In this document: positions 1 through 10,663 of the stretch, piece by piece | Position numbering within the stretch: the first letter of the stretch is position 1 | Layout of the letters: every line of letters starts with the position of its first letter | Notes under the pieces: model-generated | Databases searched by the model: none | Told to the model about the DNA's origin: nothing | Seen by the model: the letters and a program-made list of their open reading frames with translations, nothing else | Program-made: the position numbers and the translations under genes | Assembly (NCBI GenBank): GCA_003996215.1 | Contig: QJPP01000848.1 | Location: 62,001 to 126,000, forward strand | Direction: 5' to 3' | From: Jaltomata sinuosa | Lineage: Eukaryota > Streptophyta > Magnoliopsida > Solanales > Solanaceae | DNA length: 64,000 bases

Positions 1-651
1 CTTCTTCAGTTCATAGGTTGTTAGATTTCCAATGAGCTCGTCCATGGGCAGTGTGTCTAGGTCTCTGGCTTCAGTAATTGTTTCAACTTTGCTTTCCCAA
101 GATTCGGTCAGTATACTTAGGAGTTTTCTAACAGCCTTTCCAGTAGGAATATCCTCTCCTAGGGAAAATATTTCATTGAGAAAAGCAGTGAACCTTGTGT
201 GCATGTCTTGAATAGTTTCTCATTCCTTCATCCTAAAAAGTTCATATTGCCTGTTCAGGTTGTCTATTTTTGCCTTTTTGACAGCAGTAGTACCTTCATG
301 TGCAGTCTGCAGTGTGTCCCAAATCTGTTTTGCATCTTGACAGGAGGAGATCATGTTATACTCATCAGGTCCAATACCACAGATCAAGATCTTTCTTGTT
401 TTAGCATTATTTTGGATGGCTATTTTGTCAGCAGCATTCCACTCCCTCATGTCCTTGGGAACAGGTTCCTTTCCTTCCTCAGCTTCCTTCATGGGGATAG
501 TTGGGCCATCCAGAATAACATTCCATAAGTCAACACTTTCACCCATTAGATGATCCATCATTCTATTCTTCCACCAGCCACAGTACTTACCATTGAACAG
601 TGGTGGTCTAGTTTGTGAAGAGCCTTCCTGAGCAGTTGGAGGGGCAGCCAT
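1..651 (-). pseudogene. copia gag (DUF4219/UBN2 type), one in-frame stop, cut by window edge
   Basis: Starts with ATG at 651 and reads MAAPPTAQEG, then FNGKYCGWWKNRMMDHL, the N-terminal signature of DUF4219/UBN2 gag proteins of plant copia elements. The conserved core continues through AKQIWDTLQTAHEGT and LNRQYELFRMKE. A TGA at 220-222 interrupts it. The same frame then continues to the window edge as gag (ETIQDMHTRFTAFLNEI and onward), so the stop is probably a TGG to TGA change rather than the end of the gene. Gag would form the particle that packages element RNA. The zinc knuckle and pol lie outside the window. Confidence 0.8.
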
Positions 652-705
652 TGGATCCTTTTCAGGTGTTAACCTTTAACGAAAAGACCTCGCTCTGATA
701 CCAAT

Positions 706-1515
706 TGAAGAAGGTTGGTGCCCACTACTTATCTCAGGAACCAGGTCCTTAGCGCAATTCCACTCAAAGCAGTAAGTAAAATAACACACAAATTTTATGT
801 GGAAAACTCCCTAACTCCAGGAGAAAAAACCACGAACTCACTTCTACTAACTCTTCAAGTTTTATGATTACAACTCAATAATCAAAGAAACTAACTCTAG
901 TACCTGACTCAAACAATAAACTCTTTTTGTTTCAACTCACTCTAACTCTCTCTCCAAGAAGCCAAACCCACTTCTTGTTACAATTCTCACAAACTCTCTC
1001 ACAAGAAGCCAAACCCACTTCTTGCTACAATTCACACAACTCTATCTAGAAGCCAAACCCACTTCTAGTTACAAGCCTCACAACACACACTATTTGTTCT
1101 AACAATCACACAGGATTGGACTAGGAATAATTCTCTCTTTGTGTCTTCGTTTGAATAGCTTGCTTGAGAATACTCTTTTTCAGCTTCGTGCAATAGGTGA
1201 TTGAATTCTTCATAGCTCCAATGATTTTATAGAGGTCTCAAGCTCTCTCCTCTTCTTGTAAGGACAAGCCAATCCTTTCCTTGTAGGAGTTGGTTGCCGA
1301 TTTGAAACAGTCCACTCCTTGTTGGACTTGGATACTTCTTCTACGCGTGCCTCCTTTCCTTGTTTTGTTCTCTCCTTCTTTGAATAGGATGCTTCCTTGC
1401 TTCTTTTATAGTTTGTTTCCATAAGTATCTTTTTACCAAAAATAGGTTTTACCTTATTATCAAAACTTGTTTGACAAGGTTCTTCACCATACAAATTGCA
1501 TCTAGTAGGGTAACA
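706..1515 (-). repeat. 5' LTR of the copia element
   Basis: About 810 bp bounded by TG and CA on the minus strand. The inner border is exact because it abuts the primer site at 692-705. The outer border at 1515 rests on the first TG after flanking sequence of a different character and could be two bases further out. Confidence 0.6.
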
Positions 1516-1700
1516 CATTGCATACTTGCCATAGGGCCTTTTTCAGCATCATACATATATTTAGCAAGTTGCATATCATCCCCAAAACAAAATTTCATTC
1601 TATTCATTACTTGATGAGTTTTCTGTTTCGCCAATGTTTAACACACTACTATTCTTTATATGGACATCCAAGGCCAGGGGTCCATTCCCTTGAGCCGTAC
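1516..1700 (-). other. Short open frame beside the LTR, unrecognised
   Basis: The minus strand keeps an open frame from about 1634 into the LTR, reading MAKQKTHQVMNRMKFCFGDD and then YMYDAEKGPM. It has a coding-like composition, but I do not recognise a family. It may be a remnant of the site into which the copia element inserted. Confidence 0.2.
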
Positions 1701-2848
1701 TTATGAGAATTTGACTCTACGAAAAATTGAACAAAAGGCTGCTGAATTTGCCTATTTCTTGCATGTACTAATTGAAGTATTTTGAGAAATTGAGAATTAG
1801 AACGTTGATTCAACTAAGGAAAACGTATATGAAAGAACCATAAAATGAATCATCATCATTTAACCCAAACAAATCAACCATGGTGTGCCCTACATTATTG
1901 GAATTACGAGATCCTTCGCTAGAGGAACTACGATATACTTCGCTACTTTCTCCTTCCATTTTCTTTACCAACAATTAAAAAGCAAAAGAATTTGGAAGAT
2001 AAGGTGAATTAGTAAATTTGGATCACAAGTAATTAATTTGTGTTGTAGATGAAGAGTATAATGGAAGCTCAAATTTTGGAGGGAAAATGTTAACAGAACG
2101 CACGCATAATGATGATATGTTGTAAAGCTTTTCTAAAACACACTAATCTATGTTAAAACTCATTTTAATCAATACACGGAGGTAATGGTTTAGTTTTCGA
2201 GGGGAAGCTACACTTAATCGCGCCTAATGTATGACAAGGGCATTATAGTCTTTTAACTCCATTTGGACTATTCTTGGACGAGTCAGTTTGGACAAGGATC
2301 ATATCTTATTTTTAATAAGAACGACGAGTATTTTAAGACGAAAGAAGTAATATATTACATAAGAATAGACTGTAGTGCACCCGCACCCTTCTACAAATTA
2401 AAGTAATTTGATATACCACTTCGCCAAAAATGTTTCACCTAATATACATGAAAATAACATTATTATTTTTTTGTTAAAGATAATATATAGTAGTAGTATA
2501 TTCTATACCTCCATACTGTCAAACAATAATGCAAACTAAAACCATTTTTGTAACATTGAAGTAAAGCATTATAATCTCCAAAACTCCAAGCCAAACTCAT
2601 AAACAAGTTGAGCTTTAACATTAGACCATTAAGCTTATGCAAAATTCTGTGTACGCTATTGCTACCGCGTCTAATGTTTTTAGTGGAGCCCATAAGGTCC
2701 AACTCCCCCCTCCATGAAAGTCTTTTTCTAGTTCCTTCAATTCATAACTGAAAATAATGATATAATTACATCCAAGCAAGTTGGTAAAATTATGCTGAAT
2801 TGTCAATGTATGTTAAAGCAAAAGGCTATTGGCTATTGTACTAAAGTT
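1701..2848. other. Intergenic stretch, one small unassigned ORF
   Basis: No supported gene. A 49-residue minus-strand ORF runs from ATG at 1959 to a stop at 1810 (MEGESSEVYRSSSSEGSRNS at its start). Its serine-rich composition and lack of a known domain leave it unassigned. It could be a first exon or chance. The remainder is AT-rich. Confidence 0.3.
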
Positions 2849-2851
2849 TAA

Positions 2852-3018
2852 GGGCTCATTTGGTACGAGGAATAAGGGATAACTAATCTCGAGATTAATT
2901 TTAGGATGAGTTTATCCCATGTTTGGTTGAGATAAAATCGCGGGATTAGTGTTATTTTTATTCCACATTGAGAGTGGATAACAATCCCGAGATGACTTGT
3001 TCCCAACCAAACGAGCCC
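2852..3018. mobile_element. Tourist-like MITE (PIF/Harbinger type)
   Basis: A 167-bp element flanked by TAA on both sides (2849-2851 and 3019-3021). The ends are inverted: left GGGCTCATTTGGTACGAGG, right (reverse complement) GGGCTCGTTTGGTTGGGAA. A 3-bp TAA/TTA duplication with a GGGCTCRTTTGGT terminus is characteristic of Tourist-like MITEs mobilised by PIF/Harbinger transposases. No coding capacity. Confidence 0.75.
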
Positions 3019-3021
3019 TAA

Positions 3022-3351
3022 CATTTAAAAGAAAGAGCTCTTTGGGTTTATATTAGGAAAAACAGAGTACTAGAACCTTGTTGTTTTTATCACCTTTTGA
3101 TATTCGCCTCGCCTGTGAATAGCATCTAAGTGAGTATTAAATGATTGCTCAAACGATCACTCAATTAATAAAAATCGTACACTAAAGTTACTTTATATCT
3201 TCAGGTGATATTTTTTACCACTCGGATTAAACGACATACCAATGAAATTGGAATACAGAGAAAAAAAAATATCAAAATTGGAGTGACTTCTTTGCTTAAA
3301 GAAATGACTTTCATGCGCAATTTTTCATTAATTGAGTAATCATCTGAGTAA
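3022..3351. other. Intergenic, 3' flank of the ATL gene
   Basis: AT-rich sequence between the MITE and the stop codon of the RING-H2 gene. It probably holds the 3' UTR of that gene, but I cannot place a polyadenylation site with confidence. Confidence 0.3.
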
Positions 3352-4009
3352 TCAACTCGTCGTAACAACAGCTATCACCCCCAAAGATTTTTTCCGATCG
3401 TTAGATTGCGACGATTCGGAAGAAGAGAAATCACAAGGCTGTACTTCTTCGATTGCAGATTCAGCCACCATTATCACAACTTCATCTTCTCTTTCTCCTC
3501 CACTTGGATTCTCCTTCACTTCAATTGGTTGAATTGGGGCTCGGCAAATCGGGCAGCTAGAGTGAAACTGAAACCACATGTCAATACATTCACAGTGAAA
3601 ACAATGATTACACTTGGGCAAAACCCGACCCGTTTCTCCATTTTCAAATTCCGCCAAGCAAACAGGGCATTCAATTACAGCTTTGTAAAACTCCGCCCCG
3701 TAAACGAAAACAGGGAGTGATTTTATCAGCGAAGGGTCAAGCCCTTGAGAGGAAACAACCGTAAAGGGTGTAGCAGGATTCAGGTGGTGGTGGTAGCGAC
3801 GGCGGTGAAGGTGATGGTGGCGGGCACGGCGGAGGAGAAATCGGTTAGCGTAAAGATGAAAGAAGGCAATAAGAAGACAGACGAAGAAGAAGACTGAGGA
3901 CGGAGATAAGCATGAGTTTACCACTGAAAGCGTAGTGCGGGGGATCATCATCGCAACAAGATGGTAGTGAAGTTGTTGATGATGATGATGAGTACTCGTC
4001 GTCGTCCAT
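3352..4009 (-). CDS. RING-H2 finger protein, ATL family E3 ubiquitin ligase, apparently frameshifted
   Basis: Encodes a membrane-anchored RING-H2 E3 ubiquitin ligase of the plant ATL family. The continuous 199-residue frame (ATG 3951 to 3352) has a hydrophobic segment (residues about 17-35), a His/Arg-rich stretch, the ATL GLD motif (70-72) and a RING-H2 finger (95-136) with spacing C-x2-C-x15-C-x-H-x2-H-x2-C-x10-C-x2-C and the conserved Trp after the sixth ligand. Related ATL proteins begin with a Ser-rich leader followed by a YALSGKIML-type block just before the membrane helix. That block (HYAFSGKLMLISVLSLL) is present here but in another frame, opened by ATG at 4007-4009 (MDDDEYSSSSS). Joining the frames needs one base fewer within the CTT-rich tract around 3880-3905. 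Either the gene carries a real frameshift or assembly error, or translation starts at 3951 with a shorter leader. The RING itself is intact. Confidence 0.8.
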
Positions 4010-4116
4010 GAAGAAGAAGAAGAAGAAGGAGGAGGAGGAGGAAGAGCTGTAGTGTGCTGAAGGGTTTGCTAAAAAACACAAAAGAGGAAGGTTCCTCACT
4101 GTGCTCGGCGGTATAG

Positions 4117-4124
4117 TATATATA
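4117..4124 (-). promoter_or_regulatory. Putative TATA box of the ATL gene
   Basis: TATATATA on the minus strand, about 110 bp upstream of the ATG at 4009. That spacing suits transcription starting near 4085-4090 and a leader of about 80 bases. It sits in an AT-rich palindromic tract, so the exact element is uncertain. Confidence 0.4.
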
Positions 4125-4189
4125 CTGTATACTGTGTATATCAATAATAAGATGAACGCGTTTTAGAGGCCCAAAATTCAAAAACTTAT

Positions 4190-5235
4190 ACTCCTCTTTT
4201 AATTTGTTTGGATTGTTTTGACTTGCTACGAAATTTAAGAAAGTAAAGAAGATTTTTGAAACTTGTGGTCTTAAATTAAAAAATTTAAAGACATGTTAAA
4301 TATATTAAAATATCATTTAATCTTGTGGTCTTGAATATGTTATGTGGAAAGTTGGAATTAAAAAAATTTTAAAAAAGAAAAAGGCATTCTTTTTGAAACG
4401 GACTAAAAAGGAAAGTAGGCCAAACAAATTAAAACGGAGATAATAATATTTGGAACTTGAAAATATTTTTGATCAAAATTTATGACCAAACAGATATTTA
4501 AAGATAAATTTCTAAAATTTACACCCTTCCTTTATTTTTATTTGTCTACTTTTAACTTTACACGCATGATTAATATGAGTATTTTATCACAATACCTATA
4601 TTAAATTATTAGTTGATGTATAGTCTTACGCCTAGGGGAAATGATTTGAGAAATAAGTGACAAATAAAAGTTAATCTATTTTTAAAATAGTGGATAAGTA
4701 AAAGTGATAGTATTCCATCAGTTGCAAATTTGTTTGTCTTAATGTTAATTAAAGATATGTTAGAAAAGGACATTCTTTTTTAAGTAACTCAAAAGAAAAG
4801 TTAAGGCAAACAAATTGAAATTTAAAGGAAAACAATAATAACTCATAAACTAATTCAAGGGAATAAGATAAATAAAATAACGTATTTTCCTTCTAGATCC
4901 TAAATTAAAAAGAATTATTTTTAATCATTAATACAAATCCGAAATTAGAAGGAAAATAAAAATATTTTTAAACTGAAAGAAAATAAATAATACCATTAAT
5001 ATTGACTTTGCACATTTCTTAAGAAACTATAAATAGAAAGATAATTTTATCATATCACCATCTGAATATAATAAATATAATGTCTTTGAAAAATGTAATA
5101 GGAAAATGACTATAATTAATGAAAAAGTGTAAATTAAGAACTAAGTGTAAAAATATGTCTTGATTTCATAAATTAGACAAGTATTGTTGGACATCTATTT
5201 TTAGTATACTGGACGAGTAAAAATAAACGGAGGGA
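4190..5235. repeat. Degenerate stowaway-like repeat sequence
   Basis: No genes. Opens with TACTCCTCTTTTAATTTG near 4188 and closes with AAATAAACGGAGGGAGTA near 5222, the paired ends typical of stowaway-like plant repeats. Internal copies of the same end motif (near 4420 and 4715) suggest several nested, worn insertions. Individual borders cannot be fixed. Confidence 0.4.
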
Positions 5236-5274
5236 GTACATAAGTAACTAAATCCCTCATAATTAATCTATATA

Positions 5275-5530
5275 CTCCATATGTCCCAATTTATGCACAT
5301 TTTGAATTTCGAGATTTAAACAAGTCTTTCTTTGATCATAATTTTTTCATATATCTTTTAAATATTTTGAATGATCAATTATTATGATTTATAGCACTTT
5401 TTAGGTAATTTTTAAATATGTAAATTTTATTTTTAAAAACTTTAAGATTTCACGCCCAAATTTAAGATCAAAATTAGATTGTTTGACTCTCAAAATTTAA
5501 ATTGTGCCACATAAATTGAAACAAGAAGAG
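5275..5530. mobile_element. Stowaway-like MITE
   Basis: 256 bp flanked by TA on both sides (5273-5274 and 5531-5532). Ends are CTCCATATGTCCCAATTTATG on the left and, inverted, CTCTTCTTGTTTCAATTTATG on the right. TA duplication and a CTCC-type end fit Tc1/mariner-derived stowaway MITEs. Related fragments occur near 16185-16220, 27005, 27135, 35240 and 48070-48105. Confidence 0.6.
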
Positions 5531-5602
5531 TATTATAATACCTAAATATCTCTAACCAACAACCAAACAACCCCTTAAGTCTCTTTCTAATTTTCTACAC
5601 AA

Positions 5603-7717
5603 TCATATTATATTAAAAGTAGGAAGCTTCAAAGTGCAAAGTTAGATTACCGTTTTACCCTTACACTAAATTAAAATATTATAAATATTTAATTAATTAA
5701 ATATTAAATAATAATCATATTATACTAAATACTAAAAGTGAAAAGATGTATAATCAAAAGTTGAAAAAACTCAAAAGTCACTCTTTAATTCTTTTAAATT
5801 TCTGAAATATGCTATTATTAAATCATATTCATTATATTATTATACTTATTCTAAAAGTGTGAAGCTCCTTAATGCAAAATTAATTTACTAAAATACCTTT
5901 AAAAAGTTAAATACACATAATTACTACTCATCTAAAACTCCAGTTACATCTTATCTAAAAGTAAAATTATTTTTTATTAATTGAAAGACTAATTACCTTT
6001 TGCTAACAAATCATTTTGCCATAACCATGTCCCACGTCCCATTTGGTAACCGTTTGTTTTGCCTTTCTAATCATGTATATACTTAATGGATTGTATTAAA
6101 ATGTCTAAGGCCTTTCACCTCCTAATTAGCTATCTCAACAACTTAGGATTTCCATTAAGATAAGTCATTAATTAACAAATTAAATTGATGAGTAATCTTA
6201 TCTTCATTTGTTAAAGTCCATTAGAAGCAAACAACTATTTGACCCTTAAATATTAGCATACAAAAATTATAGGGAAAATGTCTCAAAACACACATAAACT
6301 ATCGTCGGAATTGTTGTTACACACTCTAACTTTGTGGAGGTCCTATAACCTCCCTGGACTATTTTATAGTGTAATATTTAGGGTATTATCAGCTTAGCTT
6401 GACCACTAACTCACTCAAATTAAAGTAAGTGCTTTCACACGCTATCAAAAAGAGGGGTCAGTTCTCATTAATGTTAATTTATCTTACATTAACCCTAGAA
6501 TTTTCTTAAAACTCTCTAACTTTATCTTCATGATTATTGATCAAATAACACAAATCATTCCAATTTCATGTGATTTTTACTTTCAATCTACTATTTTGAA
6601 GTTGTTGCTTATACGTGTGTTCACTTGCATGTCCATCTATGCTAATAATACCCACAATATTACACTATAAAATAGCCTTATGACCCCCACAAAGTTAGAG
6701 TGTGTAACAGCAATTTCAGTCATAATTTAGGTGTGTCTTGAGCTATTTTCCCAAAATTATATTATATTCCAACAATCTTATTTATCTTCTTATTCTCATC
6801 CATAATCTCATTGTTTTCCTAATTTTTTATATAATAAAAAGTCTATAGGTCACCATTATTTCAACAATAGTTAAACCATTTAATTATTTATGATGAGAAT
6901 TCTAAGAGTAACTATCATAATTATACAAACTTCTCATATTCCTATTAATTAACTAATGCTAAAAAAGGATCCTATGAATTCCCACACATATTAGTAAAAA
7001 TATCCATCATGTTTCTGTTTTCTTTCCAAATGATTCATATTATTGTTTGTATTTTATTGAAAAATTTAGTTTGTATTTATTTATAGGTATATAATCTTTA
7101 CAACCCCTTCTTTTGTTACATAACTTGCTTCTTCCTCTCCATCATTTTCAGTTTTACATAATTAATGAAGAGTAATAATGATAGCTTAATTTTTCATATT
7201 TATTGTTTTTGGTTGCTATACTAATATTTCTCATATTCAGAATTGTATTTCCCTTTTAATGCTTCCCAATATTTACTATACAATCATCTCCCTTTCATTT
7301 ACTTCTTTACTATTTCTTATATATTTATTTATTTGAATCGAAGGAAAATTCGTAAACTTATGACAATGTTGGATCGATCATGATAGAACTGAAAGTGGTT
7401 CAATTTTTATTTATCATATATAATTATTAATTTTTATGAGATAAATATTTTTATTATACGCATGTCTTTATATATGTTTGATGGCTTGATGCATTTATCT
7501 TTAAATCAAATTATTATACATGTCACTAAAGTATCGTCAAATTTACAAGACTCTAATGTCAAATTACGAGTTTTTTTGTATGTTTTGAATTCTTTTTTTT
7601 TTTAAGCTCAAAGAAAGTTGGAAAGTATGTGAATCACTTAAATTTATCATTTGCAAAATAAATTTTATATATAAAGTATTTTAAAATTAACGTGTAACGC
7701 ACGTTCTGAGAAATTAG
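5603..7717 (+). mobile_element. Helitron candidate (non-autonomous)
   Basis: The left end begins TCATATTATATTAAAAG after an A. The right end has a short hairpin (AACGTG, 5-base loop, CACGTT, 7689-7705), then 12 bases ending TTAG, followed by T. A 5' TC, a 3' hairpin about 11 bases before a CTRR-like end, and insertion between A and T are the structural signature of Helitrons. The last four bases are TTAG rather than CTRR, so this is a worn or mis-bounded copy. There is no helicase ORF. A second TCATATT..AAAAGTGTGAAG start near 5823 suggests a nested or duplicated end. A MULE-type MITE lies inside. Confidence 0.4.
6272..6752. mobile_element. MULE-type MITE with long terminal inverted repeats
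   Basis: 481 bp with inverted ends of roughly 100 bp. The left starts GGGAAAATGTCTCAAAACAC and the right, inverted, GGGAAAATAGCTCAAGACAC. Both arms contain the block ACACTCTAACTTTGTGG. A perfect 9-bp direct repeat, AAAATTATA, flanks it (6263-6271 and 6753-6761). Long inverted ends plus a 9-bp duplication indicate a Mutator-like transposase as the mover. No ORF inside. Confidence 0.75.
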
Positions 7718-9130
7718 TATATGTATGTCAATCAAATGGAGTAAAGGTCAAAAGGAATATCATTTAAAATGTCACTTTATAGGTAGCATATACTTATATA
7801 TATTATCCAAGTGGAAAAGGCCAACTTGTATATATATATATTTAGAAATGGGTGTTGGATGAGAAATATCTATATTTAATTTCTCTTCAAGCAAATGCAT
7901 TGTGAATGGACAAGTGCACTTTGGCACTTGTCCTCATCAAGTTGCTCATATTCGCCTTAATCTTCCTCCCATATTATTAAAATCAACGTTCAAAACTAAC
8001 GATAAAAATGGAAAGTCACAATTTGTCACTCCCCCACATGCAAAGAAAGATGCCAAATTTTAGATATTTCCAAGATACTTCGTAAAACATTTAAAAATAA
8101 ACTAGAAGCAGATTCCCCCAACACCACAAAAATGAAAAAATAAAATAAAATTATCCACTCTGGATAATTACGATTTTGCTTCCTTGTGCAAATATGGTCA
8201 CTCTTTTTAGTGCTTTATTGGTCTATTTCCTACTTCTTCTTGGTATTAGTAAAGGGACTAGTAAGCGTTTTCTGAATAGATTCCTTTTATATTTCCCATA
8301 CACCGAAGAAAAATAAGCATATACGATAAAATAGAGTGAAAAGATCCACCCTGAAACCGAGGGTACTAACTAACGATTGAGCTCAAGATTTGTGGTTCTT
8401 CGTTTTCTACATTTTGTGAAGTACAATGTTTGGCGTGAATTGATAGAGGAGCATAACCAAACTCTTCGGGAGACGGGCATATGAATTCTCATTGTCCACA
8501 TTGCTTCATTAAAACCTGTCTGGTCCAACTCTTATTTAATAATAACGAATTTCACTAATATTATTAGAACTGCATTATTTAATAATAACGAATTTCACTA
8601 ATATTATTAGAACTTTAATGCAGACTATGCACCAACATGAGAAGGGACATACGAAAAGTTGGTTTGCTACCATGCTTAACTATGTGTACCATCGATCTCA
8701 TCTAAAAATTTAAAAGTTTAGAGAATGCACACTTATATTTACTTAGTTGTATCTTCAATATAGACTTCCTCTCTTTTATCATTTTTATCTCAAGGGGCAA
8801 CAAAGAGAGAAGCAAGTTACAATGCCTTAAAGAACTGAATGAACATCACAAAGAGTTTCTAACAATATGATTTAGGTTCATTTTTCACATTTGAATAAAT
8901 GATGAAGTTACATATCATCAAATAGCCGATTTTCTTTCATAAATTTTGAAAAAGTGAAAAGTGAATAAAGTCGGTCAGTCCAGTTTGGGGTAGAGCAATG
9001 GAAATGGAGCTAGCCGTGATTTCTCGTTAATAAGTGGATTCCAATTCATGCAGCAAGGGAAATACAATTACCATATTGCATTTTCACGAAAAGAGAACTA
9101 AAAAGAGAAAGAAACAGACGAAAGAAAATC
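7718..9130. other. Intergenic, includes a 43-bp tandem duplication
   Basis: No supported gene. Contains an (AT)n tract near 7833 and a tandem duplication at 8532-8614. The rest is AT-rich without recognisable coding sequence. Confidence 0.4.
8532..8614. repeat. Direct tandem duplication, 43-bp period
   Basis: Two copies of a 40-base sequence starting TTATTTAATAATAACGAATT lie 43 bases apart and look identical to the eye, so the event is recent or the copy was constrained. Confidence 0.85.
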
Positions 9131-9289
9131 AATTCATCTCATAAGGAGTTTGAAAATAAGGGACAGGGACTCTGTCCTGGGTTGAAGGTTACTAGGATTG
9201 AAGAGGGAAGGAAATGTACCTGATCTGCACCCATAATACTCGTAGCCAAATATCTCTGACATAATGTCCAGGGGCCTTTTCGTGAAGGA

Positions 9290-9419
9290 CTTATTGGAGG
9301 GAAGACGATCCCTAAGGTTGGCCAAGAGCTACAGCTCCAGGTCCCAGTTATGTGGAAGGTCGTGTAGCTGGTGCACCTGATGACAGTTTGGTTGATCCAT
9401 GGGTTTTTGAAGTCCAGCG
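9290..9419 (+). pseudogene. Exon-like fragment interrupted by the copia insertion, family unknown
   Basis: After a possible splice acceptor (CCCTAAG, ending near 9315) the plus strand stays open up to the LTR at 9420. It reads WPRATAPGPSYVEGRVAGAP and then DDSLVDPWVFEV, a composition that looks genuinely coding. Beyond the element, 12302 resumes in a compatible frame as LGNDSGSFIGK and then meets a GTACAG donor-like site. This suggests the retrotransposon landed in an exon or a captured exon. I do not recognise the protein and see no other exons, so it is probably a fragment. Confidence 0.35.
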
Positions 9420-9873
9420 TGTTGGATATTTTTGACGGGCACAATCGATTTCTCACAATTTAAATTTTATTATTGCACAGTAAAGATCCGCTTTGGTCTT
9501 ACAATTCTTGCACTCACACTCTAGCAACTCTCTTTGTTGCTCTCTCTTATTCCTAACTTGTTGCTTGCTTCAGCAACACTCTTTACTTGAGCACTCACTC
9601 TTAATTTTTACTTGCTTACTTGTTTTGAGCACACATACAACTCAAATGGCCAACTCTATTTATAGGTGGTGGTGGAAGAATCTAGTGAAAGGTATTTACT
9701 ACTCTATTCTAGAATCTTCCGCCAACTACTAGATTCTAGAACTATCCTTTCTAGAATATTTCTAGACCACCAATTCTAGAGTTCATTCTTTAATTCTCTA
9801 CAACTCTAGAATATTTTAGATTTTTCTATGATGTGTCTTGGATATTGATTAAGTTGGTGATGAATTCTTAACA
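9420..9873 (-). repeat. 3' LTR of the compact copia element
   Basis: 454 bp, from TGTTGGATATTTTTGACGGG to GATGAATTCTTAACA as written on the plus strand. It pairs with 11834-12301. Compared with its partner it lacks about 14 bp (a CTTTCTTTCTAGAA segment) and differs by scattered substitutions, pointing to moderate age. Confidence 0.85.
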
Positions 9874-9880
9874 CTCCCCC

Positions 9881-10651
9881 TCAACACCAACTTAATTTGT
9901 TCTTCGCGTCTGTTGTGAGCAATTCCTTAAACTCTGCAAGCATCATGATGTCCAAACCTTTGAGGATCTCTTTCTCCCTTAAATTTCTCCGCTCCCTACT
10001 CTTTGAAGCTTCTTCAAAGATAGTAGCCTCTTTGATCTTGACCACCTTAGTTGACGATGTATCGATATACTTAGAATTTGGGCATCTCGATCGTGTCGTC
10101 CTTCTTAGTTGAGGTTGGAAAGCTTTTTGGACTCCTTGCACCTCATCTGGGGCTTCATGTACTCCAGTTTGCCATGAGTTCTTATTTTCTCCTTTTGAAG
10201 ATATTTCTTTTGTATGTGATTTATGTTTTTCACATACCTCTTGTTTTGATTTTGCCTTACTTCCTTGTCCTTCTTCTTTAAATTTATGTTGTAGCTCTTG
10301 CTCCAATACTCTTGAATCTGGTAGGGCGACTTCTTTGTACCCCCATGTTGGTGTTTTATCAAATACCACATAAGTTATTTCGGCTGGTATGACATAAATT
10401 GACTCTAATCTTCTTCCTTCCATGATTGGTGAGCTTGTAACTTTCAAATTTCGATATACTTTTACGCCATCCGGTCTGAATAGGACATAGTTTCCAGCAG
10501 CTGTTAATTGTGACACAAATAATGAGTTCTTCTTCATACCTAGAACCTGGTAGACATTCTGAAGTTCCACTTGTCTCGAGTTGTGATGAGGCACGACCAC
10601 CGTCTTGCCAATATGAGTTATTGGCATTTTTGAATTATTTGCAGTCACCAC
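9881..10651 (-). pseudogene. Remnant copia pol with in-frame internal deletions
   Basis: 256 codons, same frame as the preceding gag. It opens with the protease C-terminal half (VTANNSKMPITHIGK) and the GAG-pre-integrase region (VYQVLGMKKNSLFVSQL), which stops where the integrase zinc finger should begin. It then jumps to the end of integrase (TWGYKEVALPDSRVLEQELQ, then LRRTTRSRCPNSKYID) and to a few residues of the reverse transcriptase start (ATIFEEASKSRE) before unrelated residues to the stop. The catalytic D,D-35-E core and the YVDD box are gone. The deletions leave one open frame. Confidence 0.75.
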
Positions 10652-10663
10652 TACTCGATCGTC

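Larger units (their letters stand above)
1..1515 (-). mobile_element. Ty1/copia retrotransposon, 5' part (LTR, primer site, start of gag)
   Basis: A copia element read on the minus strand that leaves the window at its left edge. The 5' LTR occupies about 706-1515: on the minus strand it opens TGTTACCC and closes CTTCTTCA. It is followed directly by ATTGGTATCAGAGC (minus strand, about 705-692), the usual primer site matching initiator tRNA-Met. Gag begins at 651. The LTR contains the motif TTTTATGTGGAAAACTCC near 795, a block shared with other Solanaceae copia LTRs and with the LTR-like sequence at 12692-13520. The outer LTR border is placed by its TG; with the other end outside the window, no target duplication can be tested. 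The plus-strand reading frames here are shadows. Confidence 0.8.

Noticed and set aside
220..651. Reading the gag fragment as a complete 143-residue host protein
   Set aside because: The gag frame continues past the TGA to the window edge and the primer site and LTR adjoin it, so it is a retroelement.
3948..4181. Phe-rich small ORF upstream of the ATL gene
   Set aside because: It is a simple-repeat (CTT/GAA) translation in the leader, with no domain.
9134..9456. Minus-strand ORFs of 63 and 105 residues
   Set aside because: No family match. They overlap the plus-strand exon-like frame and run into the LTR.
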